Below are positions 1 through 8,048 of a stretch of 13,411 nucleotides of DNA, in pieces (positions within the stretch are counted from its first letter, which is position 1; every line of letters starts with the position of its first letter). The DNA lies in assembly GCA_035495815.1 (NCBI GenBank), contig DATJFH010000336.1, positions 1 through 13,411 of the forward strand, written 5' to 3'. This DNA is from DATJFH01 sp035495815 (GTDB taxonomy: Bacteria; Acidobacteriota; Terriglobia; Bryobacterales; Bryobacteraceae). The position numbers and the translations under genes are program-made. The notes below the pieces were generated by a model. It was not told the DNA's origin and made no database searches. It worked only from the letters and a program-made list of their open reading frames with translations.

Positions 1-2266
<2,266 letters not shown>

Positions 2267-2350
2267 GATACCCGCTGCTGCGCCATCCGCCTCCCCTCCA
2301 TTTGGCGCGGCCCGCCCGACGGCGCGAATGTGTCCTATAGAAAATTTGGA

Positions 2351-2381
2351 TTGGACTTGCCGCCGGAGCCGACCGTAGACT
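2351..2381 (+). promoter_or_regulatory. Weak candidate promoter for the GAF-ANTAR gene
   Basis: TTGGAC (2351-2356) and TAGACT (2376-2381) resemble -35 and -10 hexamers, but the 19-base spacer is long. An alternative reading pairs TTGCCG (2357-2362) with TGAAAT (2381-2386) at 18 bases. The -10 candidates overlap a small inverted repeat, CTGAA-A-TTCAG (2380-2390). The 160 bases between the kinase stop and the next start show no clear terminator. This call rests on hexamer matching alone. Confidence 0.25.
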
Positions 2382-2426
2382 GAAATTCAGGAAGCACTCA
2401 ACCCCTCAAAGAGAAGGGACGCTTAC

Positions 2427-3755
2427 GTGCCACGTCCGCATCAAGTTCGTTCAAAGCGAAGTCCACAGGAGAAAACTTTGAGTACCCGATTGGCGCTCGT
2501 GGAGGACATGATGCAACCGAATGGGTCGCAGGTGGCGATCTTACATCGGATCAGTAATATCGTCAGCTCGGACTTGTCGCTGGACAAGATGCTGCAGGAG
2601 CTGGTGGAACTGACTCTTCAGGTGACGGCGTGCGACGCCTGTCTGGTTTACCTTGCGGATCACAGCACTGGAGAGATCGTACTCAGCGCTTCGCAACTGC
2701 CGCACGACTCGGAGATCGGCAACATCCGCCTGAAAATGGGTGAGGGTGTCACCGGATGGGTGGCGCTGCACAAGTCGGTGGTGGCATTGCCGTCCAACGC
2801 GTCGGCCGATTCCCGCTTCAAATCCTTTCAGGCTCTGCCCGAGGATACTTATGAAGCGTTCCTGTCCGTACCCCTGGTCACCGGTGGCGAGCTGATCGGC
2901 GTGATCAACGTGCACCATCGGGAAAAGCACGCCCACACGCCGGACGAAGTGGCGCTGCTGACGTTCGTGGGAGAGCAGATGGGCGGCGCGATCGCCAAGT
3001 CCCGGCTGGCCAAGCACTCCGAGAACGCCGTCAAGCGCATGGAAACGCTGGCCGCTGTGGCTCAGGCGATCTCGGCGGAAAGCTACCTCGACCGGATTCT
3101 GCAGGCCATTTCGGAGATGGTGGCCGAGTCGCTGGATTCGCCCGCCTGCTCCATCATGCTGGTCGATGAAGAGCGGCGGGAACTGGTCATCAGCGCCGCC
3201 CGCTGCTCCTCGCCGGATTATCTGCACAAAATGCCGCTCAAGATCGAGGATTCCCTGATCGGGCGCGTCGTGCACGAAGGCCGGCCCATCGTCATTCTGA
3301 ATGTCCTGGCGGAGAAACAGTATCGCTATCCGGAGCTGGCGCGGAAGGCGGGATTGTGCTCGCTGTTATCGGTTCCGCTGTTCGCGCGCGACAAAGTGCT
3401 CGGGGCCATCAATATCTACACCAGAGAGCAGCGCATGTTCACCGACGAGGAAGTGGATTTCGTCAAGGTGGTGGCCGGCCAGGCGGCTACCGCTATCGAG
3501 AACGCGCGGCTGATGTCCGAAACCCTGGAGATGAAGCGTACGCTCGAAACCCGCAAGCTGGTCGAGCGCGCCAAGGGCATTCTGCAATACAAACACAACC
3601 TCACCGAGGAAGAAGCTTACCTCCGGCTGCGCAACGAGAGCCGGAGGCTGCGGCGGCCCATGAAGGACCTGGCCGAGGCCGTGATCATGGCCGACGACCT
3701 GAACAAGGGACCCTCCACCGGCGTGGTTCGCAGTCCCCTGGCGGATGGGGAATAG
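2427..3755 (+). CDS. GAF-GAF-ANTAR protein, probable RNA-binding antiterminator
   Basis: The 442-aa soluble protein has two GAF sensory domains (about 48-190 and 218-360), a helical linker, and a C-terminal ANTAR domain (about 370-425). The ANTAR domain is clear from RKLVERAKGIL (376-386), then TEEEAYLRLR (393-402), then RRPMKDLAEAVI (409-420). ANTAR proteins (AmiR, NasR, EutV) bind paired stem-loops in leader RNA and prevent termination. No receiver domain is present, so control probably comes from a ligand or redox signal bound by GAF rather than from phosphorylation. The GTG start is preceded by GAAGGGA (2413-2419) at a suitable distance; ATG 2508 is an alternative start but would cut into the region before GAF1. 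The gene lies directly upstream of the structured leader of an ammonium-transport operon, which is its likely target. The domain assignment is firm; the target is an inference. Confidence 0.92.
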   Translation: MPRPHQVRSKRSPQEKTLSTRLALVEDMMQPNGSQVAILHRISNIVSSDLSLDKMLQELVELTLQVTACDACLVYLADHSTGEIVLSASQLPHDSEIGNIRLKMGEGVTGWVALHKSVVALPSNASADSRFKSFQALPEDTYEAFLSVPLVTGGELIGVINVHHREKHAHTPDEVALLTFVGEQMGGAIAKSRLAKHSENAVKRMETLAAVAQAISAESYLDRILQAISEMVAESLDSPACSIMLVDEERRELVISAARCSSPDYLHKMPLKIEDSLIGRVVHEGRPIVILNVLAEKQYRYPELARKAGLCSLLSVPLFARDKVLGAINIYTREQRMFTDEEVDFVKVVAGQAATAIENARLMSETLEMKRTLETRKLVERAKGILQYKHNLTEEEAYLRLRNESRRLRRPMKDLAEAVIMADDLNKGPSTGVVRSPLADGE

Positions 3756-3782
3756 GTGATTGGACCCATAAAAAATTTCGTC

Positions 3783-3811
3783 TTGTCTCCCGTTCCCGGG
3801 CGCAGTATCCT
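3783..3811 (+). promoter_or_regulatory. Probable sigma70-type promoter of the ammonium-transport operon
   Basis: TTGTCT (3783-3788) and TATCCT (3806-3811) are separated by exactly 17 bases. They would start transcription near 3818, just ahead of three stem-loops and about 104 bases before the first start codon. No sigma54-type GG/GC element was seen in this gap. The hexamers were matched by eye and no start site has been mapped. Confidence 0.5.
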
Positions 3812-3823
3812 CAAAACTATTCA

Positions 3824-3881
3824 CGAGAGTTGCTCTCGCCTGACTCCGTCGTCAGTCAACCCGCGCTAAGCCCGGCGCGGG
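3824..3881 (+). promoter_or_regulatory. Structured leader RNA: three tandem stem-loops ahead of the amt operon
   Basis: Three hairpins follow one another with almost no gap. Hairpin 1 (3824-3838) has a 6-bp stem CGAGAG/CTCTCG and a 3-base loop. Hairpin 2 (3840-3855) has a 5-bp stem CTGAC/GTCAG and the hexaloop TCCGTC. Hairpin 3 (3860-3881) has a 7-bp stem CCCGCGC/GCGCGGG, extended by a T-G wobble that leaves the hexaloop AAGCCC. Hairpins 2 and 3 are separated by four bases. Known ANTAR targets are pairs of stem-loops with six-base loops; as I recall, they carry A at loop position 1 and G at position 4. Hairpin 2 has only the G4 and hairpin 3 only the A1, so the match is partial. No T-run follows hairpin 3, so it is not a classical terminator. 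Confidence 0.5.
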
Positions 3882-3895
3882 AGTGAAAATTCGAA

Positions 3896-3914
3896 CAAAT
3901 TTCTGATTTGGAGG
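3896..3914 (+). promoter_or_regulatory. Ribosome binding site with an abutting small stem-loop
   Basis: GGAGG (3910-3914) sits seven bases before ATG 3922 and fixes the start of the first small gene. It abuts a possible 5-bp hairpin, CAAAT/ATTTG (3896-3900 and 3906-3910, loop TTCTG), whose last base is the first G of the ribosome binding site. The stem is AT-rich and weak. It could modulate translation or be chance. Confidence 0.35.
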
Positions 3915-3921
3915 TGCAGTT

Positions 3922-4101
3922 ATGGGAGCCAATCCCACACAGGCTCGAGCTGTCGTTCTGTTTTTTCTCGCGTTCGTTCTGGTGGCTGCCGGCCTCGCGT
4001 CCGGCGGCAGTTTCACGTACATCGTGGCGGGCGTGGCGCTGCTGGCCGGCGCAGGCGCCCTGTTCATGAAGTGTAAGCCCTGGGAACACCGGGAAGAGTG
4101 A
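3922..4101 (+). CDS. Small two-helix membrane protein (59 aa), first gene of the amt operon
   Basis: The reading frame runs from ATG 3922 to TGA 4099-4101. It begins MGANPTQARA, followed by two hydrophobic stretches: residues 10-27 (VVLFFLAFVLVAAGLA region) and about 32-48. It ends in a charged tail, KCKPWEHREE. The predicted form is a membrane hairpin with both ends on the same side. An excellent GGAGG ribosome binding site lies seven bases upstream. I do not recognise the family. The gene is the first product of the leader-controlled operon, 18 bases ahead of a second microprotein and about 200 bases ahead of the ammonium transporter, so a role in the assembly or control of that transporter is a reasonable guess. 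Its RBS, codon use and position argue that it is a real gene despite its size. Confidence 0.75.
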   Translation: MGANPTQARAVVLFFLAFVLVAAGLASGGSFTYIVAGVALLAGAGALFMKCKPWEHREE

Positions 4102-4119
4102 GAAAAGGAGAATAGCGAA

Positions 4120-4302
4120 ATGGCTGGAATCGGACTGGTAGTGACATTGTTGGGCTTCGTGATCGCCCTGATGGGCCTGGGCATGACGTCCAGCGTCAAC
4201 ATGCGGATGATCATGGCGCTGGTTGGCATCGCGGTGAGCTTCTTCGGCATTTTCGGCATGATCAACACCGCATACAACAGGAATGCGATCTGGAGGAAGT
4301 AG
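4120..4302 (+). CDS. Small two-helix membrane protein (60 aa), second gene of the amt operon
   Basis: The 60-aa product is almost entirely hydrophobic: helix one at about residues 4-22 (GIGLVVTLLGFVIALMGLG) and helix two at about 29-48 (MRMIMALVGIAVSFFGIFGM). They are joined by a short turn, TSSVN, and followed by a short basic tail ending in WRK. AAGGAG lies 9-14 bases upstream of the ATG. The gene starts 18 bases after the preceding microprotein, and its last codons supply the GGAGG ribosome binding site (4292-4296) of the ammonium transporter, so the two genes are tightly coupled. I do not recognise the family. Methionine and glycine are frequent in the helices, which suits close helix packing or docking to a larger membrane protein. 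That is an inference. Confidence 0.8.
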   Translation: MAGIGLVVTLLGFVIALMGLGMTSSVNMRMIMALVGIAVSFFGIFGMINTAYNRNAIWRK

Positions 4303-4307
4303 AAATC

Positions 4308-5969
4308 ATGAAGAGACTCACGTTACTGACAACGACCCTGCTGTTGTTGGCCTCTTTCGGGAGCGCGCAGACGCCTCCCGCGGCAGCGCCCGCGGCGGCG
4401 CCGTCTCCCAATCCGATCACCGACGCGGATCTGAAAGCCGTCGAAGCTCCGAAAGCCGAAGTCCGCGCCAAGGGCGACCCGGACGGCGCCCTCACCGGCA
4501 CCGTGGCGGACGTTGCCGTGGCTGACCCCATTACCGATAAAACCCCCAAGGCGAAAGGCCTGACGATCGCCGATGTCGTCAACCAGGTCGGCCAGAACAA
4601 GATTGCCATCAACTTCACCTGGACGCTGATCTGCGGCTTCCTGGTGATGTTCATGCAAGCCGGGTTTGCGATTGTCGAGACGGGCTTATGCCGCGCAAAG
4701 AACGCGAATCACACCATGATGATGAACTTCATGGTGTACGGCACGGGCCTGTTCGCCTACTGGCTGATCGGTTTCACCATCCAGATGGGCGGCGTGGGAG
4801 GCGTTGCCAACCTGGGCGGCGTGCCTCCGTTGAGCGCCGAGTACGCCGTCAAACTTTTCGACAAACCGTTCGGGCTGTTCGGACAGAACGGCTTCTTCCT
4901 GACGCATAACGGAACCTACGACGTGGGCGTGATGGTGGTGTTCCTGTTCCAGATGGTGTTCATGGACACTGCCCTCACCATCGTCACCGGCTCGGCGGCC
5001 GAACGCTGGAAGTTCGCCGCATTCATCGTATCCTCCTTCATGCTGGGAGCGTTCATCTACCCGCTGTTCGCCAACTGGGCCTGGGGCGGCGGCTGGCTGG
5101 CGAACCTGGGAAATAATTTCGGACTCGGGAAAGGCTACGCCGATTTCGCCGGATCGGGAGTGGTCCACTCGGTGGGCGGCGTGAGCGCCCTGGCGCTGGC
5201 GATCATCGTGGGCCCGCGCATCGGCAAGTACACGCGGCAGGGTAAGCCGAACGCTATCATCGGCCACGACATCGTGATCGTTCTCACCGGCTGCTTCATC
5301 CTCGCCTTCGGCTGGTTCGGTTTCAATCCGGGCTCCACGCTCGGAGCTTCCGGAAACGGCAACCTTCGCATCGGCTCGGTGGCTGTCAACACGATGCTGG
5401 CCGGCATGGCCGGCGGATTCAGCGCCATGTTCTACATGTGGATCCGCTACGGCAAGCCGGATGCCTCCATGTCGGGCAACGGCCTGCTGGCGGGCCTGGT
5501 CGCGATCACCGCGCCGTGCGGCTTCGTCAACCCCGTCGCCGCCGTCATCATCGGCCTGATCGGCGGGATACTGGTTTGCCTGTCGGTCGAATTCGTGGAT
5601 CGCGTGCTGAAAGTTGACGACCCGGTCGGCGCCATCTCGGTTCACGGCGCGAACGGACTGTGGGGCGTCATTGCCGTGGGCCTTTTCGCCGACGGCAAGA
5701 GCAACTACGGCGGATCCTGGAACGGCGTAGCCGGAAACGTCACCGGGTTGTTTTACGGAGACGCCAGTCAGCTGGTCGCGCAGTTGATAGGTGTGGCGAC
5801 ACTGGTCGGCTTCGTGTTCAGTCTGGTGTTCGTCGTCAACCTGGGCATCGAGGCCGTGATCGGCCAGCGGGTTTCGGCGAAAGCGGAGCTCGAAGGACTG
5901 GATATCCCCGAAATGGGTCAGCTCGGCTATCCGGAGTTCGAGTTGAAGGCGCGATCCGCGGGAGCGTAG
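4308..5969 (+). CDS. amt: Ammonium transporter (Amt/AmtB family) with signal peptide and periplasmic extension
   Basis: This protein conducts ammonium/ammonia across the inner membrane, as a trimer in known family members. The signature GFAIVETGLCRAKNA (119-133) is near perfect. Equivalents of key AmtB residues are present: W259 in AWGGGWL (AmtB W148), D279 in DFAGSGVVH (D160), the pore histidine H287 (H168), GWFGFNPGS (335-343, containing the F215/S219 equivalents), and H446 in HGANGLWG (H318). The cytoplasmic tail GLDIPEMGQLGYPE (530-543) also matches the family. The 553 aa exceed the usual 400-450. Residues 1-20 are a signal peptide (cleavage GSA/Q). Residues 21 to about 98 are an Ala/Pro-rich, then acidic extension placed outside the cytoplasm before the first core helix. 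GGAGG lies eleven bases before the ATG. No PII (glnK) gene is adjacent. Expression is probably set by the upstream leader. Confidence 0.96.
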   Translation: MKRLTLLTTTLLLLASFGSAQTPPAAAPAAAPSPNPITDADLKAVEAPKAEVRAKGDPDGALTGTVADVAVADPITDKTPKAKGLTIADVVNQVGQNKIAINFTWTLICGFLVMFMQAGFAIVETGLCRAKNANHTMMMNFMVYGTGLFAYWLIGFTIQMGGVGGVANLGGVPPLSAEYAVKLFDKPFGLFGQNGFFLTHNGTYDVGVMVVFLFQMVFMDTALTIVTGSAAERWKFAAFIVSSFMLGAFIYPLFANWAWGGGWLANLGNNFGLGKGYADFAGSGVVHSVGGVSALALAIIVGPRIGKYTRQGKPNAIIGHDIVIVLTGCFILAFGWFGFNPGSTLGASGNGNLRIGSVAVNTMLAGMAGGFSAMFYMWIRYGKPDASMSGNGLLAGLVAITAPCGFVNPVAAVIIGLIGGILVCLSVEFVDRVLKVDDPVGAISVHGANGLWGVIAVGLFADGKSNYGGSWNGVAGNVTGLFYGDASQLVAQLIGVATLVGFVFSLVFVVNLGIEAVIGQRVSAKAELEGLDIPEMGQLGYPEFELKARSAGA

Positions 5970-5970
5970 C

Positions 5971-6492
5971 ATGTCGGCTGAACTTCAGGTCAGAACCGCC
6001 TCCCTTCAACCCGGCCTCGAGCCGGGGCGGCTGCCCCCTGTTCCCTGGCGAGACCCTCAAACGGTCTCGCCCACGGACCTGGCCGAATACATACGGACAC
6101 TGGAGCGGCTCTGCGAAGAGAATCCGTATTCGGCCGATCTCCGCACCTGCCTGGGGATGGCGCACGCCGTCAATTACGACGTCTACAAGTCCATGGACGC
6201 GCTGGAAGCCGCCGTGCAGCTCAACGGCAGCCACTTCTTCGCACAGTTCAAATACGCGGAGCTGCATTACCGGATCCGGGCTCTGCACCGCGCCGAGGAA
6301 GAGACGCTCAAGGCACTGGACTTGGCCGGGACCGCCTGGGAACAGTCCCTGGCTCACAAGCAGCTGCTCGAGATCCGCCGGCTGAAGCGGGAAGGCACGC
6401 AGAAGCCGGAGTGGACCAAGTCTCTTCGGCCGCCTGCTCTATTCCTGTTGGCGATGTCCGTCGTGCTGTCGATTCTGGTGGTGATGAAATGA
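5971..6492 (+). CDS. Helical-repeat (TPR-like) protein with C-terminal membrane anchor
   Basis: The product has 173 aa. Residues 1-30 are proline-rich and probably disordered. Residues 35 to about 140 form helical pairs with TPR-like spacing: TDLAEYIRTLERLCEENPYS, then ADLRTCLGMAHAVN, then KSMDALEAAVQLNGSHFFA, then AEEETLKALDLAG. Residues 154-171 (PPALFLLAMSVVLSILVV) are one hydrophobic helix at the very end. The layout predicts a tail-anchored protein with its helical domain in the cytoplasm. It starts one base after the amt stop and uses GGAG (5961-5964) inside the amt gene, so translation is coupled. The context suggests a scaffold or regulator bound to the transporter, perhaps doing a job that PII does elsewhere. 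No family was recognised with certainty, and this role is an inference. Confidence 0.85.
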   Translation: MSAELQVRTASLQPGLEPGRLPPVPWRDPQTVSPTDLAEYIRTLERLCEENPYSADLRTCLGMAHAVNYDVYKSMDALEAAVQLNGSHFFAQFKYAELHYRIRALHRAEEETLKALDLAGTAWEQSLAHKQLLEIRRLKREGTQKPEWTKSLRPPALFLLAMSVVLSILVVMK

Positions 6493-6632
6493 AGTGGACG
6501 TTCTTTGCCGGCTCAGCGGCTCTGGCAGGCTATCTGCTGCTCGCCTCCGGGGCTCCTCCGGCCGCGGTGGCAGCCGGCATTATCGGCGCGGCCCTTTGGA
6601 CGCTCCTGCAGCGGCGCAAGTCACATTCGTAG
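6489..6632 (+). CDS. 47-aa membrane microprotein, last gene of the amt operon
   Basis: The ATG at 6489 overlaps the stop of the preceding gene as ATGA, a standard sign of translational coupling. The product begins MKWTFFAGSAALAGYLLLAS, has a GAPP turn (21-24), a second hydrophobic stretch (26-40), and a basic tail, QRRKSHS. It is predicted to be a membrane hairpin with the positive end in the cytoplasm. A longer in-frame start at 6411 lies inside the upstream gene and would add a non-hydrophobic leader, so it is less likely. No family was recognised. This is the third hydrophobic microprotein of the operon. Confidence 0.65.
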   Translation: MKWTFFAGSAALAGYLLLASGAPPAAVAAGIIGAALWTLLQRRKSHS

Positions 6633-6647
6633 ACAGGCCGCGTTTCA

Positions 6648-8048
6648 TCAGCTCCAGCCGCCCCCCAGCGCGCGATAAATCTGAACCACGGCGACCCGCT
6701 CCTGAAGCCGCAGCTGCGCCAGGGCCAACTGGCCCGTGAACAGATTGCGCTGCGCGTCCAGCACTTGCAGATAGCTGTCCAAGCCGCCCCGGTAGCGCAA
6801 GTCCGACAGCCGCACCGTATCCTGAAGCGTGTTGACCAGCTGTTCCTGCTGCTTTCGCTGCTCGCGCAGGCGATCGAAGCCGATGAGCGCGTCGGCCACT
6901 TCGCGCAGCGCGGTGTAAATCGCGCGCTGATAGCCGATGAGCATCTCGCGCTGCTGAGCTTCCGTCAGACGGACCTGGTTCCGGATCTGGCCGGCGTGGA
7001 AGACCGCCTGCAACGCCTGCGGCGCCACGCTGTAGACCCGCGCCGGAGCCGTCGCCAGGTCCGTCAGGTAACGGCTCTGCCCGCCGGCGAAGGCCGTCAG
7101 CCCGATTTGCGGAAAGTAGAGCGCGCGGGCGGCGCCGATCCGCGCGTTGGCGGCGATCAGGCTCTGTTCCGCCTGGCGTATATCCGGACGGCGCTCCAAA
7201 AGCGAGGAGGGTAGTCCGGGCGCCACCTGCTCAGGTACGGGAATCTCTTCCAGTTTGCGTCCACGGGATTGCCCGGCCGGGTCCGCGCCCTGTAACAGGC
7301 TGAGCAGGTTCTCTGTCTGGGCAATGGCGCGCTGGGCGGCGGCGATTCGGGCGGTGGCGATGTAAAGCAGTTGATCGGCCTGGCGGACGTCGAGCGCGGA
7401 AGCGGCCCCGCGCTGGTGTCGCAGTTCCACGATCTTCAAGCTGGCCTTCGCGGTCTCTTCCGTCCGGCGGCTGATTTCGAGCTCCGAATCCTGCTCCAGG
7501 AGCTGAAAGTACGATTCGATCACATCGGAGACCAGCGACACCTGCACCGCGCGGCGGCCCTCTTCGCTGCCCAGGTATTCGGCGCGCGCCGCTTCGGTCA
7601 GGCGGCGCAGCCGTCCCCACAGGTCGAGCTCCCAGGAAAGCGCGGCGCCGAGTGTAGTGTAAGCCGCCGACAGCTTGGCTCCGGCGGGAATAAACGGACT
7701 GGCCCCCACCGAGGAGCTCCGCGCGCCGGTGAAGCCGGCCTGCGCGTCCAGGAAAGGATACTGATCGGCGCGGGTCACGCCGAGCTGCGCGCGGGCTTCC
7801 TGCACGCGCTCGGCGGCGATCCGCAGATCGAAATTGTGCTCGAGCGCCTGGGCCACCATCCGGTTCAGGGACTCGTCCGGGAACAGGCTCTGCCACTTGG
7901 TATCGGCGATGGACGCCGCCGGATCGCCGGACGCCGGCGAAGCGTTGCGGAACTCGGCCGGCGTCGAAACCTTGGGACGGTGGTAGTTCGGACCCACCGC
8001 GCAGCCGCCCAGCAGGATCAGCGGCAGCGCCGCCAGAAGGCGTTTCAT
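6648..8048 (-). CDS. Outer-membrane efflux factor, NodT/OprM-type lipoprotein
   Basis: The 466-aa protein is the outer-membrane channel of a tripartite RND efflux system. It starts MKRLLAALPLILLGGC, a lipoprotein signal with lipobox LGGC and lipidated C16, followed by AVGPNYHRP, the classic start of NodT-family factors. The two-fold repeated helix-strand architecture of OEP domains is evident: DLRIAAERVQEARAQLG early on, ERRPDIRQAEQSLIAANARI in the middle, and RYRGGLDSYLQVLDAQRNLF near the end. The frame is open far upstream into the pump gene, but the ATG at 8048 is chosen because it gives the lipobox and overlaps the pump stop as ATGA. It is the last gene of the adaptor-pump-channel operon. 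It ends 15 bases from the stop of the convergent ammonium operon. The substrate cannot be read from the sequence. Confidence 0.93.
   Translation of the reverse strand: MKRLLAALPLILLGGCAVGPNYHRPKVSTPAEFRNASPASGDPAASIADTKWQSLFPDESLNRMVAQALEHNFDLRIAAERVQEARAQLGVTRADQYPFLDAQAGFTGARSSSVGASPFIPAGAKLSAAYTTLGAALSWELDLWGRLRRLTEAARAEYLGSEEGRRAVQVSLVSDVIESYFQLLEQDSELEISRRTEETAKASLKIVELRHQRGAASALDVRQADQLLYIATARIAAAQRAIAQTENLLSLLQGADPAGQSRGRKLEEIPVPEQVAPGLPSSLLERRPDIRQAEQSLIAANARIGAARALYFPQIGLTAFAGGQSRYLTDLATAPARVYSVAPQALQAVFHAGQIRNQVRLTEAQQREMLIGYQRAIYTALREVADALIGFDRLREQRKQQEQLVNTLQDTVRLSDLRYRGGLDSYLQVLDAQRNLFTGQLALAQLRLQERVAVVQIYRALGGGWS

Noticed and set aside
2349..3765. Shared octamer GATTGGAC at 2349-2356 and 3758-3765, upstream of both the ANTAR gene and the amt operon
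   Set aside because: One 8-base match between two gaps of about 160 bases is readily expected by chance, and its position relative to the two proposed promoters differs.
3860..3890. Hairpin 3 of the amt leader as a classical intrinsic terminator
   Set aside because: The stem is strong, but the downstream bases are GAGTGAAAAT rather than a T-run.
3756..3921. Sigma54 promoter before the amt operon
   Set aside because: Nitrogen genes often use one, but no GG-10-GC element with flanking consensus was found in the gap.
4686..5972. Long antisense ORF of 428 codons opposite amt
   Set aside because: The sense strand encodes an unmistakable ammonium transporter. The antisense product is rich in H, D, R, Q and A, as expected for the shadow of a GC-rich gene.
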